Below, piece after piece: positions 44,660 to 53,514 of a DNA stretch of 54,745 nt. Made by a program: the position numbers and the translations under genes. Source of the DNA: Alphaproteobacteria bacterium (lineage in GTDB: Bacteria; Pseudomonadota; Alphaproteobacteria; JAUXUR01); assembly GCA_030680745.1 (NCBI GenBank), contig JAUXUR010000078.1:1-54745 (forward strand), read 5' to 3'. Every line of letters begins with the position of its first letter. Position 1 is the first letter of the stretch. Below the pieces are notes generated by a model. It was not told the DNA's origin. It saw nothing but the letters and a program-made list of their open reading frames with translations, and ran no database searches.

Positions 44660-47069
44660 TTTTGCGATCTTCTTTTTTTGAGGGTTGATATGGTAATGTT
44701 ATTGAAAATGTTGCGCCTTTTCCTAACCCGTCACTCGTTACAGAAAGATTGCCGCCCATGTCTTGGATTGAAATAGCGCTTGAATGAAGTCCAAATCCAT
44801 GACCTTCCTTTTTTGTTGTAAATCCAAAGGAAAATATTTTTTCAAGGTTTTCTTTCCCAATACCAACCCCATTGTCACACAATTGAATGTCAAAATGGGT
44901 ATTGTTTTTTTCTCGGATTGATAATATTATTTCTTTATGTTCAGGGTTTTTTTCTAGAATAGATTCAATGCCATTTTTAATTAAATTTACAAGAATTTGA
45001 AGTAATTTAACGCGATCATTAACAACCTCTTTGATAGGGTTAAAATCTCGTTTAATGCTAATATTGATATTTGAGTAGATCGTTTTATTAAGAATTAAGG
45101 CGTCTTCAATTAAACTTGGTACTATTATTGCATTATTCACACCTAAAACTTTGCTGAGTGAGTTTTGTTTGTTAATAATTTCCTTGATATGTGTAATACC
45201 CTTTTGAATATTATTTATTTCGTCTGTTAGATATTCCTTATCAGTTTTCCACATTTCAGCTAATTTTGTTATATATTTGGGTATACGTTGCCCTTGAGGA
45301 TCATTTGTTATAAAAGCCGCCATGTCTGATTCATGTTGCTCAAGTAATTTAGAAATTTCAATTAAATTTGATGTTTTTGAAGTTGAAATTCTTTGGCCAA
45401 TAAAAGTTGTGGAAGTAGTTACACTATTGAGTGCATTACCAATATTATGTAATACGCTTGCTGCAATATCTGCCATACCAGCATGACGCGCCGCAATTAC
45501 TAATTCACTGTTTAATTTTGAGTTTTTTTCTTCAAGTATTTTGCGTAATACTATTTCCTCTTCTAATTCTTTATTTGATGATTCTAAATATGATTTAGAA
45601 TTTGAAAGCTCATTTATTGTTTTATTTAATTGAATGTTTAATTCTTCAATTTTTAAATAATCTTGCCTATTTCTTAATGCTGCGCCAATACGCGCTTTTA
45701 ATTCTTCTGCTGAAAAAGGTTTAGATAAATAATCATCCGCACCAACTTGAAAACTATCAACAACAGCTTCTTTACCTGCTTTTGCTGTAATAAGAATAAT
45801 TGGAATATTTTTAACTTTAGGATCTGATTTTATTTTAGCGGTTAATTCGAATCCATTTATTTCTGGCATCATAACATCGGATAAAATGACTTGAGGGCTG
45901 AATTTATAAATAGCTTCAAGTGCAAGTTTTCCGTTTTCAACTTCAATGATTTCGTAAGAATCCTGGATCAATGAAACTATATAAGATCTAACGTCTGGAT
46001 TATCATCAGCTAAAAGAATTAAAGGTAGATCTCCTTTTATATTTAATTTTTCAATATCAGTAAATTTTATTTCACTTTTCATTTCCATTTTTGACAAGGA
46101 AACTTTGAAAGAGCTTATTTTTTCTTTATATTCTTCTTCCGGTTGATTTTTTTTGTTTTCGGGAACAGCTTTAAAGGGAATGCATATTTTAAATTTCGAT
46201 CCCTTACCTTCTTCACTAGCAACTACAATTTTGCCATCCATCAATTGTGTAAATTGATTTATCATAGCAAGACCAATGCCAGTCCCTTCATGTGTACGTG
46301 TACTGGACGAATCAACTTGATAGAATCGTTCAAAAAGCTTGGAAATTTGTTCCGTAGGTATACCAATGCCCGTATCAGTCACAATAATGTCGACACAATC
46401 ACAATCCCTTAAAAGCTGAACATTAATGTGTCCGCCAGCAGGTGTAAATTTTAAAGCATTACTTAAGAGGTTAAATGTGATTTTATCGATTATTTTTCGA
46501 TCTAACATCATAAGGGGTAGATCAGGAAAAGGTGTGAATGTAAGGCTTAATTTTCGTTCACCAGCAAGGCCTTGAGCATCATTAACAATGTCTTTAATAT
46601 GACGATTTAAATCAATGACTTCTTCGCTAAGAATATATTTTCCAGCTTCTAATTTAGTAAAATCAAGCAAATCATTTACAAGACCGTAAAGCCGATAGGC
46701 ATTTCTGTGAATTCGAAAAAGATTGTCTTGATGTGCAAGTGGAATAGAATCTTTGTCAGAGATTAAACCTTCTAAAGGCCCTAAAATGAGTGTTAAAGGC
46801 GTTCTAAGCTCATGACTAACATTGGCCATAAAATCCGATTTAAGCTTATCTAATTCTGTTAATTTTGAATTTTGAATATTCATTTCTGATAAGGAACGTC
46901 GTGCTGCATCAATTGTAAAATTCATGAGCATACAAAGCTTTTGAATAATTTGATCGCTTGTTGTAACTTCGACTGAAAAATCAAAAGTACCCTTAACTGC
47001 TAAACATAATTGATCAGCGATTCTTTCTATTTCCTGACGGAAATTGTTATATTCATTGAGTTGATTCAT
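44652..47069 (-). CDS. Soluble hybrid histidine kinase with two kinase modules
   Basis: An 805-residue protein with no transmembrane segment. A HisKA domain carries H86 (MANVSHELRTPL). A first ATPase domain follows with NLLSNALKFTPAGG, DTGIGIP and GTGIGLAMINQ. A receiver domain covers about 350-470 (LADDNPDV; VILSDVMMPEINGF; TAKAG; LSKPF). After a coiled coil (about 475-530), a second dimerisation helix with SVLHNIGNALNSV and a second ATPase domain (NLIKNGIESI, CDNGVGIG, GHGFGLHSSAI) follow. Two complete kinase modules around one receiver is unusual. The gene lies 3 bases behind the H-NOX gene, so the H-NOX protein is the likely sensor input. Confidence 0.9.
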   Translation of the reverse strand: MNQLNEYNNFRQEIERIADQLCLAVKGTFDFSVEVTTSDQIIQKLCMLMNFTIDAARRSLSEMNIQNSKLTELDKLKSDFMANVSHELRTPLTLILGPLEGLISDKDSIPLAHQDNLFRIHRNAYRLYGLVNDLLDFTKLEAGKYILSEEVIDLNRHIKDIVNDAQGLAGERKLSLTFTPFPDLPLMMLDRKIIDKITFNLLSNALKFTPAGGHINVQLLRDCDCVDIIVTDTGIGIPTEQISKLFERFYQVDSSSTRTHEGTGIGLAMINQFTQLMDGKIVVASEEGKGSKFKICIPFKAVPENKKNQPEEEYKEKISSFKVSLSKMEMKSEIKFTDIEKLNIKGDLPLILLADDNPDVRSYIVSLIQDSYEIIEVENGKLALEAIYKFSPQVILSDVMMPEINGFELTAKIKSDPKVKNIPIILITAKAGKEAVVDSFQVGADDYLSKPFSAEELKARIGAALRNRQDYLKIEELNIQLNKTINELSNSKSYLESSNKELEEEIVLRKILEEKNSKLNSELVIAARHAGMADIAASVLHNIGNALNSVTTSTTFIGQRISTSKTSNLIEISKLLEQHESDMAAFITNDPQGQRIPKYITKLAEMWKTDKEYLTDEINNIQKGITHIKEIINKQNSLSKVLGVNNAIIVPSLIEDALILNKTIYSNINISIKRDFNPIKEVVNDRVKLLQILVNLIKNGIESILEKNPEHKEIILSIREKNNTHFDIQLCDNGVGIGKENLEKIFSFGFTTKKEGHGFGLHSSAISIQDMGGNLSVTSDGLGKGATFSITLPYQPSKKEDRKNE

Positions 47070-47072
47070 TGT

Positions 47073-47636
47073 TTAAGCTGCCAAACCAGACCATTGGACA
47101 TGGATTTCGCATTCATCTCCACCGGATTTCATACATTTTTTTTCTTCAATAATAGCGTCATCTTTGTAGTGATTAATTACCTCTTGTGCGAGCTTAATAT
47201 ATAGGCCGCAATGATTATTGGAAGATTTATAATGTGTTATTATTTTTCCTGGGAATTTTTCAACTTTAAATTTATCATTAATAGCATCACGATGTTTTTG
47301 ATCTGCGACACCTGTTGCAAAGCAATTATGAATGGTTGGTTGAATGAGCAAAAATTCGTAAGAATTCTTTGACATTTGAAACCAAGTAGGGAAGCGTTCA
47401 AGCGAATCTTTTAAAAAATACTTAGCATAGGTTTCATCTGCTTGTTCATCTGTAATTTTTAATACGCTGAGCGTTGCTTTAAAAAGTTTTTGCCATTCTT
47501 CATCGGAATACACAATATTTATTTGAAATTCTCTGTCTAAAGGAATATTTGCTAATTTTTTTATTTCATTTAAAGTTTCTTCATTTGTAATATCTTTTAT
47601 CATATCGACAAGAATTTTTTGAATAAGACCGACCAT
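47073..47636 (-). CDS. H-NOX family haem/nitric-oxide sensor protein
   Basis: A 187-residue cytoplasmic protein with the H-NOX layout. The N-terminus is MVGLIQKILVDMI. A helix (YAKYFLKDSLERFPTWFQM) is followed by NSYEFLLIQPTIHNCF, with H103 in the place of the proximal haem ligand. THYKSSN (134-140) is the Y-x-S-x-R motif with Asn in place of Arg. A short cysteine motif (C169, C176) is near the end. H-NOX proteins bind NO and regulate a histidine kinase or cyclic-di-GMP enzyme encoded next to them, which is exactly the arrangement here. The Arg-to-Asn change could weaken haem propionate binding, so ligand specificity is uncertain. The ATG follows AAGGGAG. Confidence 0.8.
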   Translation of the reverse strand: MVGLIQKILVDMIKDITNEETLNEIKKLANIPLDREFQINIVYSDEEWQKLFKATLSVLKITDEQADETYAKYFLKDSLERFPTWFQMSKNSYEFLLIQPTIHNCFATGVADQKHRDAINDKFKVEKFPGKIITHYKSSNNHCGLYIKLAQEVINHYKDDAIIEEKKCMKSGGDECEIHVQWSGLAA

Positions 47637-47844
47637 TTTTTTTCTCCCTTATCATAAATTCTAAGTAGTATTTCAGTAAAAAACAAGCTGTAAAGTTGAA
47701 TAATATACAGCAACAATATTAAAATAATGTATTTTTATTTATAATATTTTACACTTGTTAAGTAAGAAATTAACCTATGTTAATAGGCCTCAGTCATTAA
47801 CTTTATGCGTGAATAGAGAATGTAGTGCGATGGGTGTTATATAG

Positions 47845-48128
47845 TAATCTACGGGACAAAAATTTAATTAGGGGTCGAAACCTATCAAATACCCAGTTGT
47901 TTCCCTGAACAGGCGAGAAGCGAAGCTTCGAGTAGGATTCAGGGTCCAGTTAAAAAGCATGATCAAAGATCATGACATGTTTTTATATAATAGAGTCATG
48001 CTCTTTCGAGCATGTAGTTCTTTCTGGATCCTGGATCTACGTATGAAGCTTCGGTTCAACGTGTCCAGGAAAACAAAGGTGTATGGCACGAATTTCTATC
48101 ATAAAAATAAAAATTGTCCGGTAGATTG
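47845..48128. mobile_element. 284-bp non-autonomous insertion with 9-bp target duplication, copy 2
   Basis: The left end TAATCTACGGGACAAAAATT and the right end AAAATTGTCCGGTAGATTG are inverted repeats, the same ends as at 41905-42252. The element is flanked by perfect direct repeats GTTATATAG at 47836-47844 and 48129-48137. It carries no gene but contains a complete family 2 multi-hairpin repeat (47897-48076). A 9-base duplication is typical of IS4-type transposition, among others. The remainder of the 565-base gap between the H-NOX gene and the protease holds only this insertion and a terminator. Confidence 0.8.
47897..48076. repeat. Multi-hairpin element family 2, second full copy
   Basis: The outer arms TTGTTTCCCTGAAC and GTGTCCAGGAAAACAA enclose hairpins CGAAGC/GCTTCG, GCATGATC/GATCATG and GTCATGCTC/GAGCATG, and a long-range GATTCAGGGTCCAG opposite CTGGATCCTGGATC. 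Compared with the copy at 15223, some stems have exchanged sequence but remain paired. It lies wholly inside the insertion at 47845-48128. Confidence 0.75.
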
Positions 48129-48157
48129 GTTATATAGTGAAATAAGTTTAAAATGTT

Positions 48158-48184
48158 CTTCCTACCACTTTCAATGATAGGAAG
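48158..48184 (-). terminator. Hairpin terminator of the C25 protease gene
   Basis: On the minus strand CTTCCTATCA pairs fully with TGGTAGGAAG (one G-U pair) around a 7-base loop, and AACATTTTAAAC follows. It is 18 bases after the protease stop codon. The T-run is weak. Confidence 0.5.
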
Positions 48185-48201
48185 AGCCATCTTAAGTCAA
48201 A

Positions 48202-49971
48202 TTAATGCGGTAAAACTGCAGCGCCAGCACTTAAAGGACGGTGCGGTTTTTCTTCAGCTTTAGCACGTTGAGCAACAATTTCTGGATCAGCATTATCAGC
48301 TTTTTCTACGAAGAAATATTGCCAGGTCATATCGCTTGGCGTTGTCCAAGATTGAAGTAAGAAAGTTAGCTTATCAGCAACGGGCTTAAAATCAAGCACA
48401 TGTCCTGGTTTAAGCTCACCAGCTTTTACAATCGCTGAATTTTTAGCATCAATAATTTTGTAATTGATAGGAATGGGAAGTTCTTTATTCCCATGACCAA
48501 TTTTAACAATAAGATTGGTTGATAAAACATTTTTCGAAGGTGTAAATCCAGGAATGCTCATATAAGAACGCATTTCTTCCGTAAAATGCGTATTGAGAAT
48601 TTCAAGACCAGTATGCTTGCTTTCTTCAGCAGTTTTTAATGGAGACAAAGAAATAACAGGGTCACCAATCAATGCATAGGCTGCATACATAGCACGTGCA
48701 CCTGGCTCAACTTTCATGAGTGCCGTAAAATCTTTATCAACATCAACACCATCGATGCCATATGTTTTTTTTGAATATTCATCATGTGCAGCTTTAAAAG
48801 CATCACCCAATCTTGTTTTGCCGCCTTTATAAGCTGTTAGCAATTCAAGAAGTAGTCCGGGCATATAAAGCGCGTCTTTAATCATAACGCGACCATGTTT
48901 TTTCTCTGTTTCAAATTTAACATTTGCGAGCGCCAAACGTGTTGAACCAACATAGGCAATGGCTACATTAGACATCACAAAAGCTTCTGCAACTGAATTT
49001 TTGTTGGCAGGATCAAAAGGTAAAGCTATATTTGCATAGTCAAAACCAGCGTTAAGGCAAGATGGCGAGAAAACAACTTTAAGACGATCTGCTTCTGGTA
49101 AATCTAAAATATCTTTAACAGTCACCATACCTTCGTCGCTCATGACAATACCTTCACCCATACCATGCGTAAAGAACATCATGAATTCTGCAGGGTCTTT
49201 GACTAAAGCTTGCAAAAACTTTTCTTTCGTCAAATTGCCATCAGTTTCATTGTAATCACTAACATTACCGGTTAAAATACCAGCTTTTTGAAGTGCTAAG
49301 CGGTACATTTCACCCATAACACGATAATCATGAACAACGTTTGCACCTGCAAAAGCAAAATCTGTATTTGGTTTTTCTTTAATTTGCTCTTTGAATTTTT
49401 TCTCTTTGTTTAGGTAATGTTCTGCTTGCTCAATTGTTTCAATCGCAACGCGACCAACGGGCCAACGGTATTTAATCGTAAAATCAGGCGCACCATAATA
49501 ATGGTCAGATCCAATCCATGATGTATATTCAACAACATTCGAAGGCGCTGGCAAATCTTTTTCATATTCATTATAGAAGAAGTAGGAAGGCGGAATAAGA
49601 CTTGAATTACCTAAAATCATAACAGAATGAAGTTTGTTTTTATTGCCATAATCACGCAAATAATCAGCAATTTTAAGCGCTAATTCATAATTATAATTTT
49701 TAATTTCAAAACCAGTAGGCTTTGTTTTTTCAAATCCATCATGAGGTGGACGTTTGGTGCTTGTACGTGGTTTTTTATTAAGTTCGTCAACAGATACAAG
49801 AATTGAGTTTACGCCCTCTACTTCTTTATGAAAATTAACAAATTTTTGAGCAACATCCTTAAATTTGTCTGTATGTAAAATAATATTATTATATTCTTCA
49901 GCTTTCACCTGAAATGAAAAAGTTGTGATCCCTGTAAATATCAAGGCCTTAAATATCCGAAAATGTTTCAC
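48202..49971 (-). CDS. Exported gingipain-like cysteine protease (peptidase family C25)
   Basis: A 589-residue protein with a signal peptide (MKHFRIFKALIFTGITTFSF, then QVKA). The caspase-like fold of family C25 is indicated by VMILGNSSLIPP, WIGSDHYYG, WPVGRVAIETIEQAEHYLN, the catalytic His in MMFFTHGMGEG (H269) and the catalytic Cys in FSPSCLNAGFD (C305). An IGDPVISLSPL segment closes the catalytic part, and a beta-rich C-terminal domain (about 460-560) follows. Both catalytic residues are present, so activity is likely after export. The start is GTG at 49971 behind GGGAGGA. Such proteases in pathogens degrade host proteins; its target here is unknown. Confidence 0.85.
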   Translation of the reverse strand: MKHFRIFKALIFTGITTFSFQVKAEEYNNIILHTDKFKDVAQKFVNFHKEVEGVNSILVSVDELNKKPRTSTKRPPHDGFEKTKPTGFEIKNYNYELALKIADYLRDYGNKNKLHSVMILGNSSLIPPSYFFYNEYEKDLPAPSNVVEYTSWIGSDHYYGAPDFTIKYRWPVGRVAIETIEQAEHYLNKEKKFKEQIKEKPNTDFAFAGANVVHDYRVMGEMYRLALQKAGILTGNVSDYNETDGNLTKEKFLQALVKDPAEFMMFFTHGMGEGIVMSDEGMVTVKDILDLPEADRLKVVFSPSCLNAGFDYANIALPFDPANKNSVAEAFVMSNVAIAYVGSTRLALANVKFETEKKHGRVMIKDALYMPGLLLELLTAYKGGKTRLGDAFKAAHDEYSKKTYGIDGVDVDKDFTALMKVEPGARAMYAAYALIGDPVISLSPLKTAEESKHTGLEILNTHFTEEMRSYMSIPGFTPSKNVLSTNLIVKIGHGNKELPIPINYKIIDAKNSAIVKAGELKPGHVLDFKPVADKLTFLLQSWTTPSDMTWQYFFVEKADNADPEIVAQRAKAEEKPHRPLSAGAAVLPH

Positions 49972-50112
49972 GCTGTCCTCCCAAATTTTATTGTTATTAA
50001 CATCCTAGCAAGATTTTTTATAATGAGAAACCCTTATTGTAATCATCTTTGAAGAATTGCAGGGTACACAACGTTAATACTATTTTTACAATCTGTTATA
50101 GGTAGTAGTGGT

Positions 50113-50152
50113 TGATAAATAAAGCAGGTGCTAATGATCTGCTTGTTTATCA
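50113..50152. other. Hairpin in the divergent promoter region of the protease and exporter genes
   Basis: TGATAAATAAAGCAG (50113-50127) pairs with CTGCTTGTTTATCA (50139-50152) with one bulge around an 11-base loop. It lies between two divergently transcribed genes and has no T-run, so an operator or cruciform is more likely than a terminator. The rest of the 328-base gap is AT-rich with nothing else recognised. Confidence 0.45.
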
Positions 50153-50299
50153 TGAATGGGTATGCAAAAAGGTGATTTTTAGGTAAGGTAATTATAAAAA
50201 TAAGCAAAATTATGGTGATAGAAAAATATATTTATGTTATCTTCAAAAAAAAATCTTAATAATTATAGACTAAACTAAATATAGGATTCAATCTAAACG

Positions 50300-51319
50300 A
50301 TGTTTAAAAAATTTATATATATTTGTGTTTTATTAATCATTTTAGGGGGTGGATATTACATATATTTACATATAACACAACCAAAGATAGAAGTCGTTGA
50401 AACCTATAAAGGACAAGCAATTTCAGCTGTTTACGGAACAGGTGTTATTGAATCGCGTGACATGACCATTGTTAGTTCTCTTGTGCAAGGACGTATTACA
50501 AAATTTTATAAAAATGAAGGTGAAATTGTTCGTAAAGGGGATCTGTTGGTCGAACTCGATAGTGACCAAGCAAAAGCTACTTTAGAATCAATGCTCGCTC
50601 AAGAAAAGTTTTTAACCCAAGAAGTGAAACGTCAAAAGGCGTTGATAGAAAAAAAGTTTACCTCAGTTGAAAAATTTGAGGATCGACAAAGTCAATATGA
50701 AAAAATTAAAGCTGATATTAAATCCTTCAGAAAAAATATTGATGAATATACACTGAAAGCGCCTAAAGATGGTGTTGTCATTCGACGTGAACATGATATT
50801 GGCGAAGTTTTACAAACAGGAAAACCTATCTATTGGATTGGCGAACCATCTTTTTTGCGAATTAATGGTGAAATTGATGAAGAAAGTCTGCCAGAATTAC
50901 AAAAAGGTCAAAAAGTATTTATTAAAGCAGATGCCTATCCTAAACAGCATTTTGAGGGCATTGTTGAAGACATAACACTTTTGGGCAATAGTCAAAATAA
51001 AAACTACCGTGTTTATATTGGTTTTTTGAAAGAAGTTCCCTTTTCATTAGGGATGACAGTCGAAATTAATATTTTAACAGAACAAAAAGATAATGTATTA
51101 CTTGTTCCAAATTCCAGTTTTAAAACCCAAAAAATATGGATAGTGGATGCGAATCATCAAATTTCAAAACGTAAAATTCAATTAGGTATTCAAGGCGACG
51201 CATTAAGCGAAGTAAAAGATGGTCTTGTTTTAGGGGATAAAGTGATCTTGAAATTTCAAGATGATTTGAAAGACGAACAGAAAATTCGCCCTATTTTTGT
51301 TGAATTGCCACAAAAATGA
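50300..51319 (+). CDS. HlyD/MacA-type periplasmic adaptor of an ABC exporter
   Basis: A 339-residue membrane-fusion protein. One N-terminal membrane helix (about 5-25) is followed by a split lipoyl-like domain (TGVIESRDMTIVSSLVQG, then VRKGDLLVELDSDQAKA) and an alpha-hairpin coiled coil (about 95-150). The second lipoyl half (YTLKAPKDGVVIRR) and beta-barrel and membrane-proximal domains complete it. It would connect the inner-membrane permease to an outer-membrane channel. Its stop overlaps the permease ATG (ATGA), so adaptor, permease and ATPase form one operon. Confidence 0.88.
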   Translation: MFKKFIYICVLLIILGGGYYIYLHITQPKIEVVETYKGQAISAVYGTGVIESRDMTIVSSLVQGRITKFYKNEGEIVRKGDLLVELDSDQAKATLESMLAQEKFLTQEVKRQKALIEKKFTSVEKFEDRQSQYEKIKADIKSFRKNIDEYTLKAPKDGVVIRREHDIGEVLQTGKPIYWIGEPSFLRINGEIDEESLPELQKGQKVFIKADAYPKQHFEGIVEDITLLGNSQNKNYRVYIGFLKEVPFSLGMTVEINILTEQKDNVLLVPNSSFKTQKIWIVDANHQISKRKIQLGIQGDALSEVKDGLVLGDKVILKFQDDLKDEQKIRPIFVELPQK

Positions 51320-52566
51320 ATGTTCTTTTAAAGCTATCATTTTCACATTTAATGGGGCGTCCACGACAAACGATTGTATCGATTGCAGGCGTTGCCGTTG
51401 GTGTCGGTTTTTTTATCGCCATGGCCGCCTTAATGCAAGGTTTTCAAGCCTATTTTGTTCAGAAAATTATTGATATTACCCCCCATATTATGGTGAAAGA
51501 TGAGTTTCGCACCCCTCCATTGCAACCACTTCAAACATTGTTTCCAAATGCTGCACTTGATTTAAAAGGTCTTAAACCCAAAGATGAAAAACGCGGCATT
51601 AGGAATCACGCACGTATTCATCAAAGTTTAAAAAAATTGAAAGAAGCTTCTGTGACTAAGGGATTAGAAGGTGAAGCATTTTTAAACTTTGGCAGTAAAA
51701 CGATGGGCGTTGCTTTATCAGGTATTGATCCAGAAGCTGAAAAAAAAGTAAGTACACTTGATAAAGATATTTTTAAAGGAAAACTTGATAATTTATTAGT
51801 CAAGAAAAACGGTATTATTATTGGCATTGGTGTTTCTGAAAAACTCGGTCTTAAGATGAATGATACAGTAACTGTTGTGTCTTCTGAGGGTGTTATCTTG
51901 CGTATGAAGATTGTAGGTATTTTTAGCACAGGCCTTACAACACAAGATAATAGAACAACCTATGTGCAGCTTAAAAAAGCCCAAATTTTATTGAGACGTC
52001 AAAATGTTATCAACAATTTACGATTACGCATTGAAAATGTTGATGATGCTGAAATAGTTGCGCGTCAAATTGAAAATCAATTTGGCTATCGAACGGAATC
52101 TTGGCAAGAATCAAACGTGAATGTTTTAAGTATTTTTAAAGTCCAAAACTTGGTAACTTATTCAACAATTATTGCCATTTTAATTGTTTCAAGTTTGGGT
52201 ATTTTTAATATTATTTCGACCATTGTTTTTGAAAAATCACGTGATATTGCGATTTTAAAATCCATTGGTTTTTTTGAGGAAGATATTAAAAAAATATTTT
52301 TAGTCGAAGGTTTTTTAGTGGGCATTATTGGCTCTATTTTAGGATGGGGCCTGGGTTATTCGCTTTGTCTTGCTTTAGAACAAGTGCCGATTAGTGTAAA
52401 AGATGGTGCTTTTATTCGGATAGAAGGATTTTATCTTTTATATACTCTTTGGCATTATAGTATTGGTGCTTTTGTTTCGATAACATCTGCCGTTCTTGCA
52501 GCTTATTTACCTGCACGAAAAGCTGCTTATTTAAAGCCAGTCGATATTATCCGGGGGGCCGCTTGA
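51316..52566 (+). CDS. MacB/FtsX-type ABC transporter permease
   Basis: A 416-residue type VII ABC permease. The first membrane helix is at about 16-40 (TIVSIAGVAVGVGFFIAMAA), a large periplasmic domain covers about 45-265, and three helices are near 275-300, 325-350 and 375-400. Family motifs are IGVSEKLGL, FEKSRDIAILKSIGF, VEGFLVGIIGSILGWGLGY and the closing AYLPARKAAYLKPVDIIRG. In MacB the permease and ATPase are fused; here they are separate, as in LolCD. Substrates of this class include lipoproteins, peptides and virulence factors. The ATPase gene starts on the last base of the permease stop codon. Confidence 0.88.
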   Translation: MNVLLKLSFSHLMGRPRQTIVSIAGVAVGVGFFIAMAALMQGFQAYFVQKIIDITPHIMVKDEFRTPPLQPLQTLFPNAALDLKGLKPKDEKRGIRNHARIHQSLKKLKEASVTKGLEGEAFLNFGSKTMGVALSGIDPEAEKKVSTLDKDIFKGKLDNLLVKKNGIIIGIGVSEKLGLKMNDTVTVVSSEGVILRMKIVGIFSTGLTTQDNRTTYVQLKKAQILLRRQNVINNLRLRIENVDDAEIVARQIENQFGYRTESWQESNVNVLSIFKVQNLVTYSTIIAILIVSSLGIFNIISTIVFEKSRDIAILKSIGFFEEDIKKIFLVEGFLVGIIGSILGWGLGYSLCLALEQVPISVKDGAFIRIEGFYLLYTLWHYSIGAFVSITSAVLAAYLPARKAAYLKPVDIIRGAA

Positions 52567-53255
52567 TGGTTAAAAAAAACGAAGAATTGTATCGTTTGGA
52601 GAATATCACGCGCGTTATTGAAGGCGAAGTTGAAGCCATTATTCTGCGCGGCATATCGTTTAAAGTAAATACACACGAATTTATTTCGATCATTGGTCCA
52701 TCAGGTTCTGGAAAATCGTCTCTCCTTTATATGCTTGGTTTATTAGATATGCCAAGTTCAGGCGATTTTTATTTCAGAGGCCAATCAATGGTAGGCCTAA
52801 CACGTCTTGAACTTGCACAGATTCGCTTGGAAACCCTGGGTTTTATTTTCCAATTTCATTTTTTATTACCCGAATTACGTGGCATTGAAAATATAAGATT
52901 GCCTATGGAAAGATTAGGTAAACTCAATGTAACCCAAATGAAAGATAGAGTAGATAAGGTTTTAGAAAGTCTAGGGCTCACCAAAGATGCTTATAAATAC
53001 CCACATCAATTATCAGGTGGTCAACGCCAACGTGTGGCAATCGCACGCGCTTTGATTAATGAGCCCATGGTTATTTTAGCCGATGAACCAACCGGTAGTC
53101 TCGATACTGAAAACGGAGACAAAGTCTTTAAAATATTTCAAGACCTTGTCAAAAATGAAGGCAAAACCATTATTATGGTGACGCATAACCCAGAGCTTGC
53201 CATTCAGACAGATCGTCAAATCAATATTGTTGATGGGCATATTCGAGGTGAATGA
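52566..53255 (+). CDS. ABC transporter ATPase (LolD/MacB type)
   Basis: A 229-residue ATPase with Walker [10 protein letters not shown], a Q-loop at [14 protein letters not shown], signature [15 protein letters not shown], Walker [13 protein letters not shown] and switch histidine VTHNPELA. The motif order and the PEL/ENIRLPM segment are typical of the LolD/MacB group, which works by mechanotransmission. The start is ATG 52566 overlapping the permease stop; a TTG one codon earlier is not needed. It is the last gene of the operon and a family 4 repeat follows. Confidence 0.92.
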   Translation: MVKKNEELYRLENITRVIEGEVEAIILRGISFKVNTHEFISIIGPSGSGKSSLLYMLGLLDMPSSGDFYFRGQSMVGLTRLELAQIRLETLGFIFQFHFLLPELRGIENIRLPMERLGKLNVTQMKDRVDKVLESLGLTKDAYKYPHQLSGGQRQRVAIARALINEPMVILADEPTGSLDTENGDKVFKIFQDLVKNEGKTIIMVTHNPELAIQTDRQINIVDGHIRGE

Positions 53256-53324
53256 ATTGTGCCGACATATTAAAAAATATAAAAAATTAGTGATTTTAAA
53301 TAATAAAAAATTAGCTACCAGTCG

Positions 53325-53448
53325 CGTCATTGCGAGGGACCCAAATTTAAAAAGGGTCCTGTGGCAATCCAGAAAAAACATCAAACAATCAAGTGATTAT
53401 ACGATTAAAACTAGATTGCCACACCTCCTACGGAGGTTCGCAATGACG
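53325..53448. repeat. Palindromic repeat family 4 (GTCATTGCGA type), copy 2
   Basis: CGTCATTGCGAGG (53325-53337) and TTCGCAATGACG (53437-53448) are the ends. Inside are GGGACCC/GGGTCC and CCTCC/GGAGG hairpins and GTGGCAATCC opposite AGATTGCCAC. It occupies the gap between the ABC operon and the lipoprotein gene, where nothing else is seen. Confidence 0.78.
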
Positions 53449-53514
53449 AATGTCAACAATCCTTATAATTGTGCTTCATTCTAATACAAAAGTATTTTTG
53501 ACGAAGTTTCTATC

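Noticed and set aside
53197-53484. 95-codon plus-strand open frame after the ABC ATPase
   Set aside because: It starts inside the ATPase gene in another frame and runs through the family 4 palindromic repeat.
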